64,000 nucleotides of DNA from Chromatiaceae bacterium (lineage in GTDB: Bacteria; Pseudomonadota; Gammaproteobacteria; Chromatiales; Chromatiaceae), in contig REDK01000120.1 of the NCBI GenBank assembly GCA_007693535.1, positions 1 through 64,000 on the forward strand, given 5' to 3'. The notes under the pieces were generated by a model. The model saw only the letters and a program-made list of their open reading frames with translations. It searched no databases and had not been told where the DNA came from. Positions 9,584 through 19,511 of this stretch are shown one piece after another; the stretch's first letter is position 1; every line of letters begins with the position of its first letter. A program made the position numbers and the translations under genes.

Positions 9584-10393
9584 ATGCCCACGTCCACCGA
9601 TCGCATGACCAGCGCCGCCCTGATCGCGATGAAGCAGCGCGGCGAGCGCATCGTCTGCCTGACCTGCTACGACGCTGCCTTCTGCCGCGTCTTGGAGCGG
9701 GCCGGCGTCGATGTCTTGCTGGTGGGCGACTCCCTAGGGATGGTGGTGCAGGGACAGGCGACCACCGTGCCGGTGACCTTGGAGCACATGGTCTATCACA
9801 GCGCCTGCGTCAGCCGGGCGCGGGAGCGGGCGCTGCTGATCGCGGATCTGCCCTTTCTCAGCTATGCCAGCGGTGGCCGCGCCCTGGATGCCGCTGCGCG
9901 CCTGATGGGCGAGGGCGGCGCGGCCATGGTCAAGCTGGAGGGCGGCGCTGAACTGGCCGGGACGGTCCGCCGCCTGACCCGCTTCGGGGTGCCGGTCTGT
10001 GCCCACCTGGGGCTGCTGCCGCAGTCGGTGCACCGGCTCGGCGGCTACCGTTATCAGGGCCGTGATGCGGCCGGGGCGGCCCGTATCCGCGCCGATGCCC
10101 TGGCCCTGCAGGAGGCTGGCGCTGCGCTGCTGGTGCTGGAATGCGTGCCGGCCGAGTTGGCGGCGGCCCTGGCTGCCGAGTTGGCCATTCCGGTGATCGG
10201 TATCGGTGCTGGTAACCGCTGTGACGGCCAGGTGCTGGTGCTCTACGATATCCTTGGCCTTACCCCGGGCCGCCCGCCGCGCTTCAGCAAGGACTTCATG
10301 GCCGGGCGGGGTAACATCACGGAGGCCGTTGCTGCCTATGCCGCCGAGGTGCGGGCGGGGGTCTTTCCCGGGCCGGAACACACCCTGGCCTGA
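9584..10393 (+). CDS. panB: 3-methyl-2-oxobutanoate hydroxymethyltransferase
   Basis: LLVGDSLGMVVQGQATTVPVTLEHMVYH, HLGLLPQSVHRLGGYRYQGRD. Confidence 0.95.
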   Translation: MPTSTDRMTSAALIAMKQRGERIVCLTCYDAAFCRVLERAGVDVLLVGDSLGMVVQGQATTVPVTLEHMVYHSACVSRARERALLIADLPFLSYASGGRALDAAARLMGEGGAAMVKLEGGAELAGTVRRLTRFGVPVCAHLGLLPQSVHRLGGYRYQGRDAAGAARIRADALALQEAGAALLVLECVPAELAAALAAELAIPVIGIGAGNRCDGQVLVLYDILGLTPGRPPRFSKDFMAGRGNITEAVAAYAAEVRAGVFPGPEHTLA

Positions 10394-10558
10394 ACTGGCC
10401 TAACCGCATCAAACATTGATCCGGGCACGCGCTTTACGATCGCTGTCTCCAATCACCGGGCATTCAGCAACCAGGTGCCACGACACCGGGTTGTGCGTCG
10501 GGCACCGGCCGTCATGACTGCCTGCCCGGTACCCCCTGTCGACCCTGAGGCGCTCAGC

Positions 10559-11419
10559 ATGTCCGACCAGATGTCCGTCATCGATGCGATTGCCCCGTTG
10601 CGCGAACAGGTTCGAGAATGGCGTCGCGCCGACCTCAGCATCGCGCTGGTGCCCACCATGGGTAACCTGCATCGCGGGCACCTGGAACTGGTCCAGGTTG
10701 CCCGCGAGCACTGCGACCGGGTGGTGACCAGTCTCTTCGTCAATCCGCTGCAGTTCGGCCCGCGCGAGGACTACGCCCAGTATCCGCGCACCCCAGAAGA
10801 GGATGCCGACTTGCTGCGGGCGGGCGGCAATCACTGCCTGTTCGTGCCGAGCGAAGAAGTGGTCTATCCCCGCGGGCGCAAGGGGCAGACCCAGATCGAG
10901 GTGCCGGTCCTGTCGAATCTGCTGTGCGGGGCCAGCCGCCCCGGGCATTTCCGCGGGGTGGCCACGGTGGTGTTGAAGCTGTTCAACATGGTACAGCCGG
11001 ATCTTGCGACCTTTGGCGAGAAGGACTTCCAGCAACTGGTACTGATCCGGCGCATGACCACCGATCTCGATCTGCCGATCCGCATCGTCGGCGTCCCCAC
11101 GGTCCGCGATGACGACGGCCTGGCGATGAGTTCCCGCAATGCCTACCTGACCCCCGGCGAGCGGGCAGTGGCGCCGCTGCTATACCACACCCTGACCCGC
11201 GCCGTGGCTGCACTGAAGGACGGGGCCTCGCCCACCGACGTCGAGTGGGACGCGGCGCGGGCGTTGGCCGCGGGCGGCATGCGTACCGATTACATTAGCG
11301 TCCGGCGTCGGTCCGACTTGGCTCCGGTGGCCCCCGGCGATCGCGCCCTGGTGATCCTGGCAGCGGCGTACCTTGGGCGTACCCGCCTGATCGATAATCT
11401 CAGCCTGGACCTGGCCTGA
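10559..11419 (+). CDS. panC: Pantoate--beta-alanine ligase
   Basis: VPTMGNLHRGHLELV, FVNPLQFGPREDYAQYPRT, FGEKDFQQL, MSSRNAYL. Confidence 0.95.
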   Translation: MSDQMSVIDAIAPLREQVREWRRADLSIALVPTMGNLHRGHLELVQVAREHCDRVVTSLFVNPLQFGPREDYAQYPRTPEEDADLLRAGGNHCLFVPSEEVVYPRGRKGQTQIEVPVLSNLLCGASRPGHFRGVATVVLKLFNMVQPDLATFGEKDFQQLVLIRRMTTDLDLPIRIVGVPTVRDDDGLAMSSRNAYLTPGERAVAPLLYHTLTRAVAALKDGASPTDVEWDAARALAAGGMRTDYISVRRRSDLAPVAPGDRALVILAAAYLGRTRLIDNLSLDLA

Positions 11420-11789
11420 GTGTCGCTCCCCAGCCGCCCCCGTCACGGGGTTGCCCGGTGATTTGGTTGCCCCGGTGCCGGCTGCTGACCGCAACCGCCT
11501 GGGGACGCGCTGGGACCGGTGGCGCGATTCAATGGGGTAGGTGTCAATTGCGGTAGGTCGCCGGACCATCGGGGCCGCTCGCCGGGGGAGAGCGGTGACA
11601 GGTCGCCGACCTGGCCTGCCCGGCCTGATCTGCTGACCTGACCTGCAATTGTGCTTGCAGATCCGACCGGGGCACTGAGAAAATACCAATATATTGCAGC
11701 GCAGCATTCTGCCGTCACGGTCGGGTCATTGACCCGATATCACCGGTGCAGTCGCTGGTATCGCGGCCGGCCAATCCAACGGTGTGCGC

Positions 11790-11808
11790 CCCGGGAATGC
11801 TTCCCGGG
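11790..11808. repeat. Inverted repeat CCCGGGAA-TGC-TTCCCGGG in panC-panD spacer
   Basis: 8-bp perfect arms with 3-nt spacer read directly, about 83 nt before panD. Confidence 0.6.
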
Positions 11809-11890
11809 ACGATTCCCAGACCGCTTCCCGGCACCCCACCCATTTCTCATTCGGCGCGGCCCCTGCCCGCCCTGCAAGAGGCGATTGGAT

Positions 11891-12271
11891 ATGCAACTCA
11901 CCCTGCTCAAGTGCAAGCTGCACCGCGCCTGCGTCACCCACGCGGAGCTGGAATACGAGGGCTCCTGTGCAATCGACGAGGATCTGATGCGGGAAGCCGG
12001 CATCCGCGAGTACGAGCAACTGCACATCTATAACATCGCCAATGGCGAGCGCTTTACCACTTATGCCATCCGCGCTGAGGCTGGTTCGCGGATCATCTCC
12101 ATCAACGGTGCCGCCGCGCACAAGGCGCAACCGGGACAGCGTATCATTATCTGCTGTTATGCGCAGATGAGCGAGGAACAGGCGGCTCGCTTTCAGCCCA
12201 CCCTGGTCTATCTTGACGAACACAACTTCATCAGCGGTACCAGCCATCGCATCCCGGCGCAGGCGGCTTAA
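11891..12271 (+). CDS. panD: Aspartate 1-decarboxylase
   Basis: Gly-Ser self-cleavage region [35 protein letters not shown]. Confidence 0.95.
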   Translation: MQLTLLKCKLHRACVTHAELEYEGSCAIDEDLMREAGIREYEQLHIYNIANGERFTTYAIRAEAGSRIISINGAAAHKAQPGQRIIICCYAQMSEEQAARFQPTLVYLDEHNFISGTSHRIPAQAA

Positions 12272-12475
12272 CGAGACACGACCGGAGGCAACGCTGAAGC
12301 ACTTGGCGTTGCCCGCCGGACAGGATGCATATTCAATCAGCTACTCCCGGTGCCGAGGCGATCCCCACCGCGATCGCGGCAAGCGCCGGGTCACAGTCGC
12401 CGCGGCGATCTCTGCGGGAGAGGGCTCGCCCCCAGAGAGATCCCGCCCAGAGCGATCCCGCTCAGAGAAATCTCT

Positions 12476-14008
12476 TCAGGCCGAGGCAGCCGCCCCCTGT
12501 TGATGGCGGGCGCCCAACGCCTCGGCGTAGCATGCTTCGTAGCGACGGGCGCTGGCCTGCCAGCTCAGATTCTGGTTCATGCCGGTGAGCATGATCCGCC
12601 GCCATTGGTCGGGCGCCTCGCGGGCGAGTCGCAGGGCCGCCTCCAGCGCGTACCACAGACCATCGGGATTGGGGTCATTGAACAGAAACCCGGTCGCGGT
12701 CCCGTTCGCCATGCTCTCGGGACTGCTGTCCACCACCGTATCCGCGAGCCCGCCAGTACGGTGGACGATGGGCACCGTACCGTAGCGCAGGCTGTACATC
12801 TGATTCAGCCCACAAGGCTCGAAGCGCGATGGCATCAGAAAGGCGTCGCTGCCGGCCTCGATCAGATGCGCATGCCCCTCGTCGTAGCCGATCTGAACGC
12901 TGACCCGGCCGCGATACTCCGCCATCGCTGCGACCAGCGACTGTTCGATGGCGCGGTCGCCAGCGCCTTGCATGATCAGCTGTACATCCGGATACGCGGC
13001 CAGCCGCGGCAGGATGCTTAGGATCATATCCACCCCCTTCTGCTCGACCAGCCGGCCGACATAGCCGAGCACGAAGGCCCCTTCGTTACGGGGGAGGTCG
13101 AAGCGCGACTGCAGCAGCAGTTTGTTGCCGGCCTTCAGATGGATGCTGTCGTGATCATAGGTCTGCGGTAGCACGGGGTCGGTGGCCGGATTCCAGATGC
13201 GATAGTCGATGCCGTTGAGGATGCCGCAGAAGCGTCCGCCGAGCTGGCGCAGCAGACCGTCGAGACCGCAGCCGAAGCGGGCCGTCTTCACCTCCTCGGC
13301 GTAAGTCGGGCTGACGGTGTTGACGCGGTCGGCAAAGATGATCCCGCCCTTGATGAAGGAGAGGCGCTGATGGAACTCCACCCCGGCCATGGACCAGAGC
13401 ACCGCCGGCAGCCGCAGGCGGTCGAAGGTGGCCCGGTCGAACAGCCCCTGATAGGCGAGGTTGTGGATGGTGAAGACCACCGCCGGGCGTTCGTCGTGGT
13501 CGTGCAAGAAGGCCGGCGCCAGGCCGGTCTGCCAATCGTTACAGTGCAGGACATCCGGGCGCCAGTCGAGCGGCGGCAGACCCAGGGCCACATAGGCGAC
13601 AACCCGGGAAAACAGCAGGAAGCGCTCCGGGTTGTCGCCCCAGTCGCGCCCACTGACATCGGTGTAGGGGTTACCCTCGCGGCTGAAATAGTCTGGGGCC
13701 TCCACCAGGTACACTGGCAGATCGTGATCGGGCAGGCGGCCGCCCAGCAGGTGTACCTGACAGACCGTGTTGGGCACGCGCAACTCGGCCAGCCGGCGCA
13801 GTTCGCGCACCTGGCGCAGGGCCTGTGGATAGGCGGGAATGATCAGTCGCGCATCGTGGCCGAGATCGCGCAGGGCCGCCGGCAGGCTGGCAACCACATC
13901 GGCCAGGCCGCCGGTCTTGATCAGCGGGTGGGCCTCGCTGCTGGCGACGAGCACATCAAGGCGGGCATGGAGGCTGGTCGCGGGCGAGACATCGCTTTCC
14001 ATTGGCAT
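12476..14008 (-). CDS. glgA: Glycogen synthase
   Basis: EAHPLIKTGGLADVV, HCNDWQTGL, PSRFEPCGLNQMYSLRYGTVPIVHRTGGLADTV. Confidence 0.95.
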   Translation of the reverse strand: MPMESDVSPATSLHARLDVLVASSEAHPLIKTGGLADVVASLPAALRDLGHDARLIIPAYPQALRQVRELRRLAELRVPNTVCQVHLLGGRLPDHDLPVYLVEAPDYFSREGNPYTDVSGRDWGDNPERFLLFSRVVAYVALGLPPLDWRPDVLHCNDWQTGLAPAFLHDHDERPAVVFTIHNLAYQGLFDRATFDRLRLPAVLWSMAGVEFHQRLSFIKGGIIFADRVNTVSPTYAEEVKTARFGCGLDGLLRQLGGRFCGILNGIDYRIWNPATDPVLPQTYDHDSIHLKAGNKLLLQSRFDLPRNEGAFVLGYVGRLVEQKGVDMILSILPRLAAYPDVQLIMQGAGDRAIEQSLVAAMAEYRGRVSVQIGYDEGHAHLIEAGSDAFLMPSRFEPCGLNQMYSLRYGTVPIVHRTGGLADTVVDSSPESMANGTATGFLFNDPNPDGLWYALEAALRLAREAPDQWRRIMLTGMNQNLSWQASARRYEACYAEALGARHQQGAAASA

Positions 14009-14205
14009 CGGCTGGTCGTGCGTTGGCGGTTTAGTGGTGGAAATCTGACTAGCAGGTCTCAGTTTAGGGCCGAAGCCCGGACCGCGCACGTCACCCGTTC
14101 ACATTTTTCAGGCGCTCAACGCCCGGTGCTACTCCCGGCGCCCCCATGCGACCAGGGAGCGGCGAGCAGGCGGCAGCGGCACCTGGTGTCCAACCCCCGA
14201 GGTCA

Positions 14206-15678
14206 ATGATGCGAGACCCCTGTACCCTGGTCATCTTCGGTTCTACCGGCAACCTGGCGCGGATCAAGCTGTTGCCGGCCCTCTATCACCTGGACCTGGC
14301 CGGGCACCTGCCGGCAGGACTGCGCGTACTGGGATTTGGCCGGCGGGACTGGTCGGATGTACGCTGGCGTGAGGAGGTACGCGGCATCCTCGCCGAGCGT
14401 CTGGGTGAGCGGCTGGATGCGGAAGTGCTGGATCGCCTGCTGGGACGGCTGCACTTCGTTGGTGGCGACATCGAGGATGCCGACAGCTTTTCGCGGCTGG
14501 CCGAGCGCCTGCGGGGAGACGAGGCGTTTCCGGGCAATCGCATCTATTACCTGGCAATCGCCCCGGGCTTCTACGGCGAGACCGCCGACCGCCTCGCCGC
14601 CGCGGGGCTGCATACCGAGGATCAGGGGTGGAGCCGCCTCGTGGTGGAGAAGCCCTTCGGCTACGACCTGGAGAGTGCCGAGATCCTCGACGAGCATCTA
14701 CACCGGCATTTTCACGAGGAGCAGATCTATCGGATCGACCATTACCTCGGCAAGAGTACGGTCCAGAACGTCCTGGTGTTCCGATTTGCTAACCTGCTGC
14801 TCGAGCCCCTCTGGAACCGCAACTACATCGATCATGTGCAGATCACCCATGCCGAGGCCAGGGGGATCGGCACCCGGGCCGGGTTCTACGACGGCGTTGG
14901 CGCCCTGCGCGACATGATCCAAAGCCATCTATTGCAGATGCTCACTCTGGTGGCGATGGAGCCGCCGCCGAGCCTGGATGCCGAGGCCCTGCGCGACGAG
15001 AAGGTCAAGGTGCTGCGGTCGATCCGGGCGATTCCGCGCCAGGCCGTGCACGCCCACGCCTTCCGCGCCCAGTATCGGAGCGGCCAGAGTGAGGCCGGCA
15101 AGCTGCCCGGATATCTCGACGAGCCCGGCGTCGACCCGCACAGCGCCACCGAGACCTATGCCGCTCTGAAGCTCTACGTCGACAACTGGCGCTGGCGCGG
15201 GGTGCCCTTCTACCTGCGCACCGGCAAACGGCTGGCGGCCACCCAGTCGCTGATCGCCATCCGCTTCCGCCATCCGCCCCAGCAGTTGTTCCACGACACC
15301 CCGATCGAGCAGCTCAAGCCCAACTGGCTGCTGATCAACATCCAGCCCAACGAGTGCATTCGGATCGAGTTGCAGGTCAAGCAGCCGGGCCTGGAGATGC
15401 GCACCCGCACCGAGCGCCTGGATGCCAGTACCTGCATGGTCGGCAGCGAGGACATCGACGCCTACGAGGCCCTGATCCTCGATGTGATCGAGGGCGATCA
15501 TTCGCTGTTCCTGCGCTACGACGAGGTGAACTGGGCTTGGCGCATCGTCGATCCCATCCTGCGCCTGTGGGCCACCGAGCGTGACTATATCCACACCTAC
15601 CCGGCCGGCACCTGGGGGCCAACCGAGGCCACCCGCCTGTTCGACAAAGAAGAGCAGGACTGGCGCGACGGGTTGTAA
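14206..15678 (+). CDS. zwf: Glucose-6-phosphate 1-dehydrogenase
   Basis: [29 protein letters not shown]. Confidence 0.95.
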   Translation: MMRDPCTLVIFGSTGNLARIKLLPALYHLDLAGHLPAGLRVLGFGRRDWSDVRWREEVRGILAERLGERLDAEVLDRLLGRLHFVGGDIEDADSFSRLAERLRGDEAFPGNRIYYLAIAPGFYGETADRLAAAGLHTEDQGWSRLVVEKPFGYDLESAEILDEHLHRHFHEEQIYRIDHYLGKSTVQNVLVFRFANLLLEPLWNRNYIDHVQITHAEARGIGTRAGFYDGVGALRDMIQSHLLQMLTLVAMEPPPSLDAEALRDEKVKVLRSIRAIPRQAVHAHAFRAQYRSGQSEAGKLPGYLDEPGVDPHSATETYAALKLYVDNWRWRGVPFYLRTGKRLAATQSLIAIRFRHPPQQLFHDTPIEQLKPNWLLINIQPNECIRIELQVKQPGLEMRTRTERLDASTCMVGSEDIDAYEALILDVIEGDHSLFLRYDEVNWAWRIVDPILRLWATERDYIHTYPAGTWGPTEATRLFDKEEQDWRDGL

Positions 15679-15707
15679 CTTGAGGCCAGCCACAGCAGCG
15701 CCCGCCG

Positions 15708-16775
15708 ATGTCCAGCCGCCACCTGGCACTCGTCCGCCTGCTCGCCGATGGTCGCCAGCATACCGGGCCAGACATTGCCGCGCGCTTCGGGATCAGCCGG
15801 GCCGCGGTCGCCAAGACGGTACAGGCGCTCGCGCAGCGCTGGGACCTGGAGATCACGGCCACGCGCGGCCAGGGCTACCGACTCTGCCAGCCGCTAGAAC
15901 TGCTGGATGCAGCCCGGATTCAGTCCACGCTGGCTGCCGCGGTCCGGGCGCGCCTGGCCGCGATCGAGGTGTGGGCCGAGATCGATTCGACCAACGCCGA
16001 ACTGCTGCGACGCGGCCACGATGGCGCCCCGAGCGGACTGGTTTGTCTGGCCGAGCGCCAGCTTGCCGGGCGCGGCCGTCACGGTCGTCTCTGGGTATCC
16101 CCGTTTGGCCGCAATTGCTATCTCTCCATCCTCTGGCGTACCGCATTGCCACCGGCCGCACTAGGCGGATTGAGCTTGGCCGGCGGGGTCGCAGTGGTGG
16201 CGGCAATCCAGGCAGCGGCTGGGCCGATCGCTCCGGGGCGCGTCGCGATCGGCCTGCAGGAGATCGGCCTGAAATGGCCCAACGACCTGCACTGGCGGCG
16301 ACGCAAGCTAGCCGGTCTGCTGGTAGAGGTGAGTGGTGAGGCGCAGGGACCGAGTCAGGTGGTCCTTGGCGTCGGGATCAATCTTGGCCTGGGGCCAGTG
16401 CAGGGGACGGCGATCGACCAGCCCTGGGTGGACCTAGAGGAGATCGTTGGACCGGGGACTATTGGCCGCAATGCCCTGGCCGCGGCCCTGATCGGGCAGT
16501 TGGTCGGCATGTTCGAGGGCTTCGAACGCGACGGTCTCGCCGCCTTCATCGATGACTGGCGCCGGCTCGATCGCTACTGCGGCGAGGTGGCCGAATTGCA
16601 GCTCGGCAGCCGTTGCATCCAGGGCACTCTGGCCGGGATCGACGCCGACGGCCTGCTGCTGCTCGATACCGGCGATGGCTGCCGCCGCCTGCATGGCGGC
16701 GAGATCCGGCTGCGGGCGTGCTCGGCGTCAGCAATCCCCGAGGCGGGCGCGGAACAGGCTGATTCTGGCAGCTGA
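15708..16775 (+). CDS. birA: Bifunctional biotin-[acetyl-CoA-carboxylase] ligase / biotin operon repressor
   Basis: N-terminal HTH, AERQLAGRGRHGRLWVSPFG, LKWPNDLHWRRRKLAGLLVE. Confidence 0.93.
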   Translation: MSSRHLALVRLLADGRQHTGPDIAARFGISRAAVAKTVQALAQRWDLEITATRGQGYRLCQPLELLDAARIQSTLAAAVRARLAAIEVWAEIDSTNAELLRRGHDGAPSGLVCLAERQLAGRGRHGRLWVSPFGRNCYLSILWRTALPPAALGGLSLAGGVAVVAAIQAAAGPIAPGRVAIGLQEIGLKWPNDLHWRRRKLAGLLVEVSGEAQGPSQVVLGVGINLGLGPVQGTAIDQPWVDLEEIVGPGTIGRNALAAALIGQLVGMFEGFERDGLAAFIDDWRRLDRYCGEVAELQLGSRCIQGTLAGIDADGLLLLDTGDGCRRLHGGEIRLRACSASAIPEAGAEQADSGS

Positions 16776-16823
16776 TGCCGACGGCTCCGGGGAGCGGTCC
16801 AACCAGCGGGGACCGCCCGCCGG

Positions 16824-17705
16824 CTAATCCCGTAGCGAATGGCCGGTCAGTTTCAGGAAGACGTCCTCCAGGTTGGGCGTGTCGACGCGGATTGCCTTGA
16901 GGTCCACGTCCTGCGCGGCTAGGTCCTGGAGCAGGACCGGAACCTCCGTGGCGGTAAATTCAAGAGTGGCCCCGCGGACCAGGCAACCAGCGGGCAGGGT
17001 GGCGCCGGCTGGCCAGGCGCTGGCCGGCAGGCGCACGATCGCGGCTGGAAAATGCTGCTGCACCAAGGCTGCCGGTGCGGCCTGCGCGATGATGCGGCCA
17101 TGGTCGATGATTGCCACCTCGTCGCACAAGCGCTGCGCCTCTTCCATGTAGTGCGTGGTCAGGACCACCGTCTTGCCCTGGCCACGGATGGTTTCCACCA
17201 GGTCCCACACCTTGCGGCGTGCTTGCGGGTCGAGGCCGGTGGTGGGCTCATCCAGGAACAGTAACTCGGGATCGTTCACCAGGGCGATGGCTAGCAGCAC
17301 CCGCTGGCGCTGGCCACCCGACAAAACCCGGGTATCCCGATCCAGGATCTCCTCCAGATTGCACATCCGGATCAGGTCCGCACGCTCGGTCCGGTGGCGA
17401 TACAGGCTGGCAAACATCGTCAGGCATTCGCCAACGGTCTGGAAGTCCTGCAGGGCAGTGGACTGAAACTGCACGCCGATGACCTGGCGGTAGGCTTGGT
17501 CCAATGGACGGCCGCGAAACAGCACTCGGCCGGCGCTGGGTCGGTCGAGGCCGTTGAGGATGCCGAGCGTCGTGCTCTTGCCGGCCCCATTGGGTCCGAG
17601 CAGGCCAAAGCACTGGCCGGCGTGTACCGCAAAGCTGACATCGTCCACCGCCCGCACACCGGGAAAGTCGCGCACGATGTGCTGAATGCTGAGGATGACG
17701 CTCAT
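16824..17705 (-). CDS. ABC transporter ATP-binding protein (multidrug/NodI-type)
   Basis: Walker A GPNGAGKST, signature LSGGQRQR, Walker B LLFLDEPTTGLDP. Confidence 0.9.
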   Translation of the reverse strand: MSVILSIQHIVRDFPGVRAVDDVSFAVHAGQCFGLLGPNGAGKSTTLGILNGLDRPSAGRVLFRGRPLDQAYRQVIGVQFQSTALQDFQTVGECLTMFASLYRHRTERADLIRMCNLEEILDRDTRVLSGGQRQRVLLAIALVNDPELLFLDEPTTGLDPQARRKVWDLVETIRGQGKTVVLTTHYMEEAQRLCDEVAIIDHGRIIAQAAPAALVQQHFPAAIVRLPASAWPAGATLPAGCLVRGATLEFTATEVPVLLQDLAAQDVDLKAIRVDTPNLEDVFLKLTGHSLRD

Positions 17706-17728
17706 GCCGCACGCCGCTCAAAGCGCGA

Positions 17729-18310
17729 TCAAGGCAGTGGCTCGGGGGTCGGTGCCGGCTCAGTGGCCAGCGGGGGCTCCGGGGCCTCGGGTGGGACGGT
17801 TGGAGCGGGTACCGGTGTCGCCACGGTTGCTGCGACCGGCGCCGACGGCTCGGTAACCTCGCACGGGCCGAGCTGGCAGGTCTGCAGTTGATCGAGGACA
17901 CAACCGGTCGCCGGTACATTGGCGTCGGCGGCCGGATGCAGCGCGAGGATCTGGTTCAGGTATTCATCGCCGGAGAGGTCACCCTGGAACAGCCGAGCGG
18001 TGAGATCCTGGAACAACTGATCGTTGGCCAGCAGATCGCCGAGGCGGTGTTCGCCAACACTGAAGTCGCTGCAATGGGCCTGCACCAGGGCCAAAAAGCC
18101 CGCCTCGGTGGGGCGCCCGGCCAGCGGCCGCGTCCAATCCGCGGTCATCCCGCAGCCGGTAGTCAGCAGGACAGTAACCAGGGACAGGCCCAAGGACCCG
18201 GTCAGCGCAGCGGCGGCGCGGCCGGTGCGCGGCCCGACGCGGGGCGTGCTGGCCGTCAGGGCGAGGCACGATCGGAACCTCAGGACGCGAACGGGGCAGG
18301 GGGCAGGCAT
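17729..18310 (-). CDS. Putative lipoprotein, Pro/Ala-rich C-terminus
   Basis: Hydrophobic N-terminus with lipobox-like LLTTGC. Confidence 0.6.
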   Translation of the reverse strand: MPAPCPVRVLRFRSCLALTASTPRVGPRTGRAAAALTGSLGLSLVTVLLTTGCGMTADWTRPLAGRPTEAGFLALVQAHCSDFSVGEHRLGDLLANDQLFQDLTARLFQGDLSGDEYLNQILALHPAADANVPATGCVLDQLQTCQLGPCEVTEPSAPVAATVATPVPAPTVPPEAPEPPLATEPAPTPEPLP

Positions 18311-18580
18311 CAGGGCTCCTCGTGACAGCGGGATGGGATCGGATCGCCCAAGGGTAGGCGTGTCGCATTGTAGCTGCTCGGTTGCTGCTTGCGCTGTCCC
18401 CGGCCACGGCCAGTCCTACTCCGGTGATGTCGTTGTCAGCCAGCGAGGGTGGTGCTGTGTCGCCCATCCTCACCAACCACCACTGCCACGGTCGCCTGTC
18501 TGTGCTCAGCCTGAGTGGGCATGTCGGATGATTCAGTTGAGGGTGACAATGGGGGGCGACACCCCTATACTGAAGAGCTT

Positions 18581-18654
18581 GGCTGAGTGGCAGAGTGGTC
18601 ATGCAGCGGCCTGCAAAGCCGTCTACGCCGGTTCGATTCCGACCTCAGCCTCCA
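18581..18654 (+). tRNA. tRNA-Cys(GCA)
   Basis: GGCTGAGTGGCAGAGTGG...GCGGC-CTGCAAA-GCCGT...GGTTCGATTCCGACCTCAGCCTCCA. Confidence 0.95.
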
Positions 18655-18858
18655 TCTCTCCACCATTCCCTCCCCCGTCACTTCGTCCTGCATCACGTCA
18701 GTCATCGGCATGTCGTCGGGACCGGTGGGGTCACGTACTGGCTGCGGTACTTGGCGGGCCGTCGTCCACCGCCGCAACGCTGCCGCGCCACCGCCAGCAC
18801 TGACCGGCCCGCACGCGCACCCCTCGCCGCGGCGACCAACTGCGCCTTCTGCACCCCC

Positions 18859-18943
18859 GCCCGGGTGGTGAAATTGGTAGACACAAGGGACTTAAAATCC
18901 CTCGGCTTCGGCCATGCGGGTTCGAGTCCCGCCCCGGGCACCA
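18859..18943 (+). tRNA. tRNA-Leu(UAA)
   Basis: GCCCGGGTGGTGAAATTGGTAGACACAAGGGACTTAAAATCCC...GGTTCGAGTCCCGCCCCGGGCACCA, class II with variable arm. Confidence 0.95.
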
Positions 18944-18949
18944 TTTGGA

Positions 18950-19083
18950 ATATCGTGGGATGGGATGCCGGAGGGCAACGCCAGAAACTGCCAAAGCCAC
19001 TGCTCCTGCGAGCGGCCGAACTTCTCTACGTCCTGCCAGCCGTCGGCGCCGGCGAGCACCGCCGCGATCGCCCGCACGCTCAT
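18950..19083 (-). pseudogene. ISAs1-family-like transposase N-terminal remnant
   Basis: MSVRAIAAVLAGADGWQDVEKFGRSQEQWLWQFLALPSGIPSHD resembles the ISAs1/H-repeat transposase N-terminus and ends abruptly at the tRNA-Leu 3' end. Confidence 0.6.
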
Positions 19084-19511
19084 GTCGCTGAGGCGATGGC
19101 GCCGGATCGCAGCGGCCCTGCCTCGCCCTGCGGCAGATGCCAGGTTTCGGCGATTGGCTGCTGTGCGGGATCAGGACCCAGTTGCGACAGGAGGCCCCGG
19201 GTTTCGATGACAGCATCGGGCCGGACGACGCGAATTCCGGTTCCAGCCGGCCGAGCTGCCTGCGCAGAAGGCCAAGGCGGACAAGATCGCCGTAGCCGAT
19301 GAGCAAGAGACGGACCCGGCTTGATCCAACCGGTGCCGAGCTTCGCCGCGACGACTTGGCGGGCACTGAACTCGCTCTCCTCTGATTCCAGCACTGCAAT
19401 TCGGCAGCGCTGGTTGCATCGGCGCACCAGGATGCGGTAGGTTTTTGCAACGCATGTTGCTGGCCAACAACAGGCCGGTAACCGGTTGCCACTGCCTTCG
19501 GGATCGAACCG

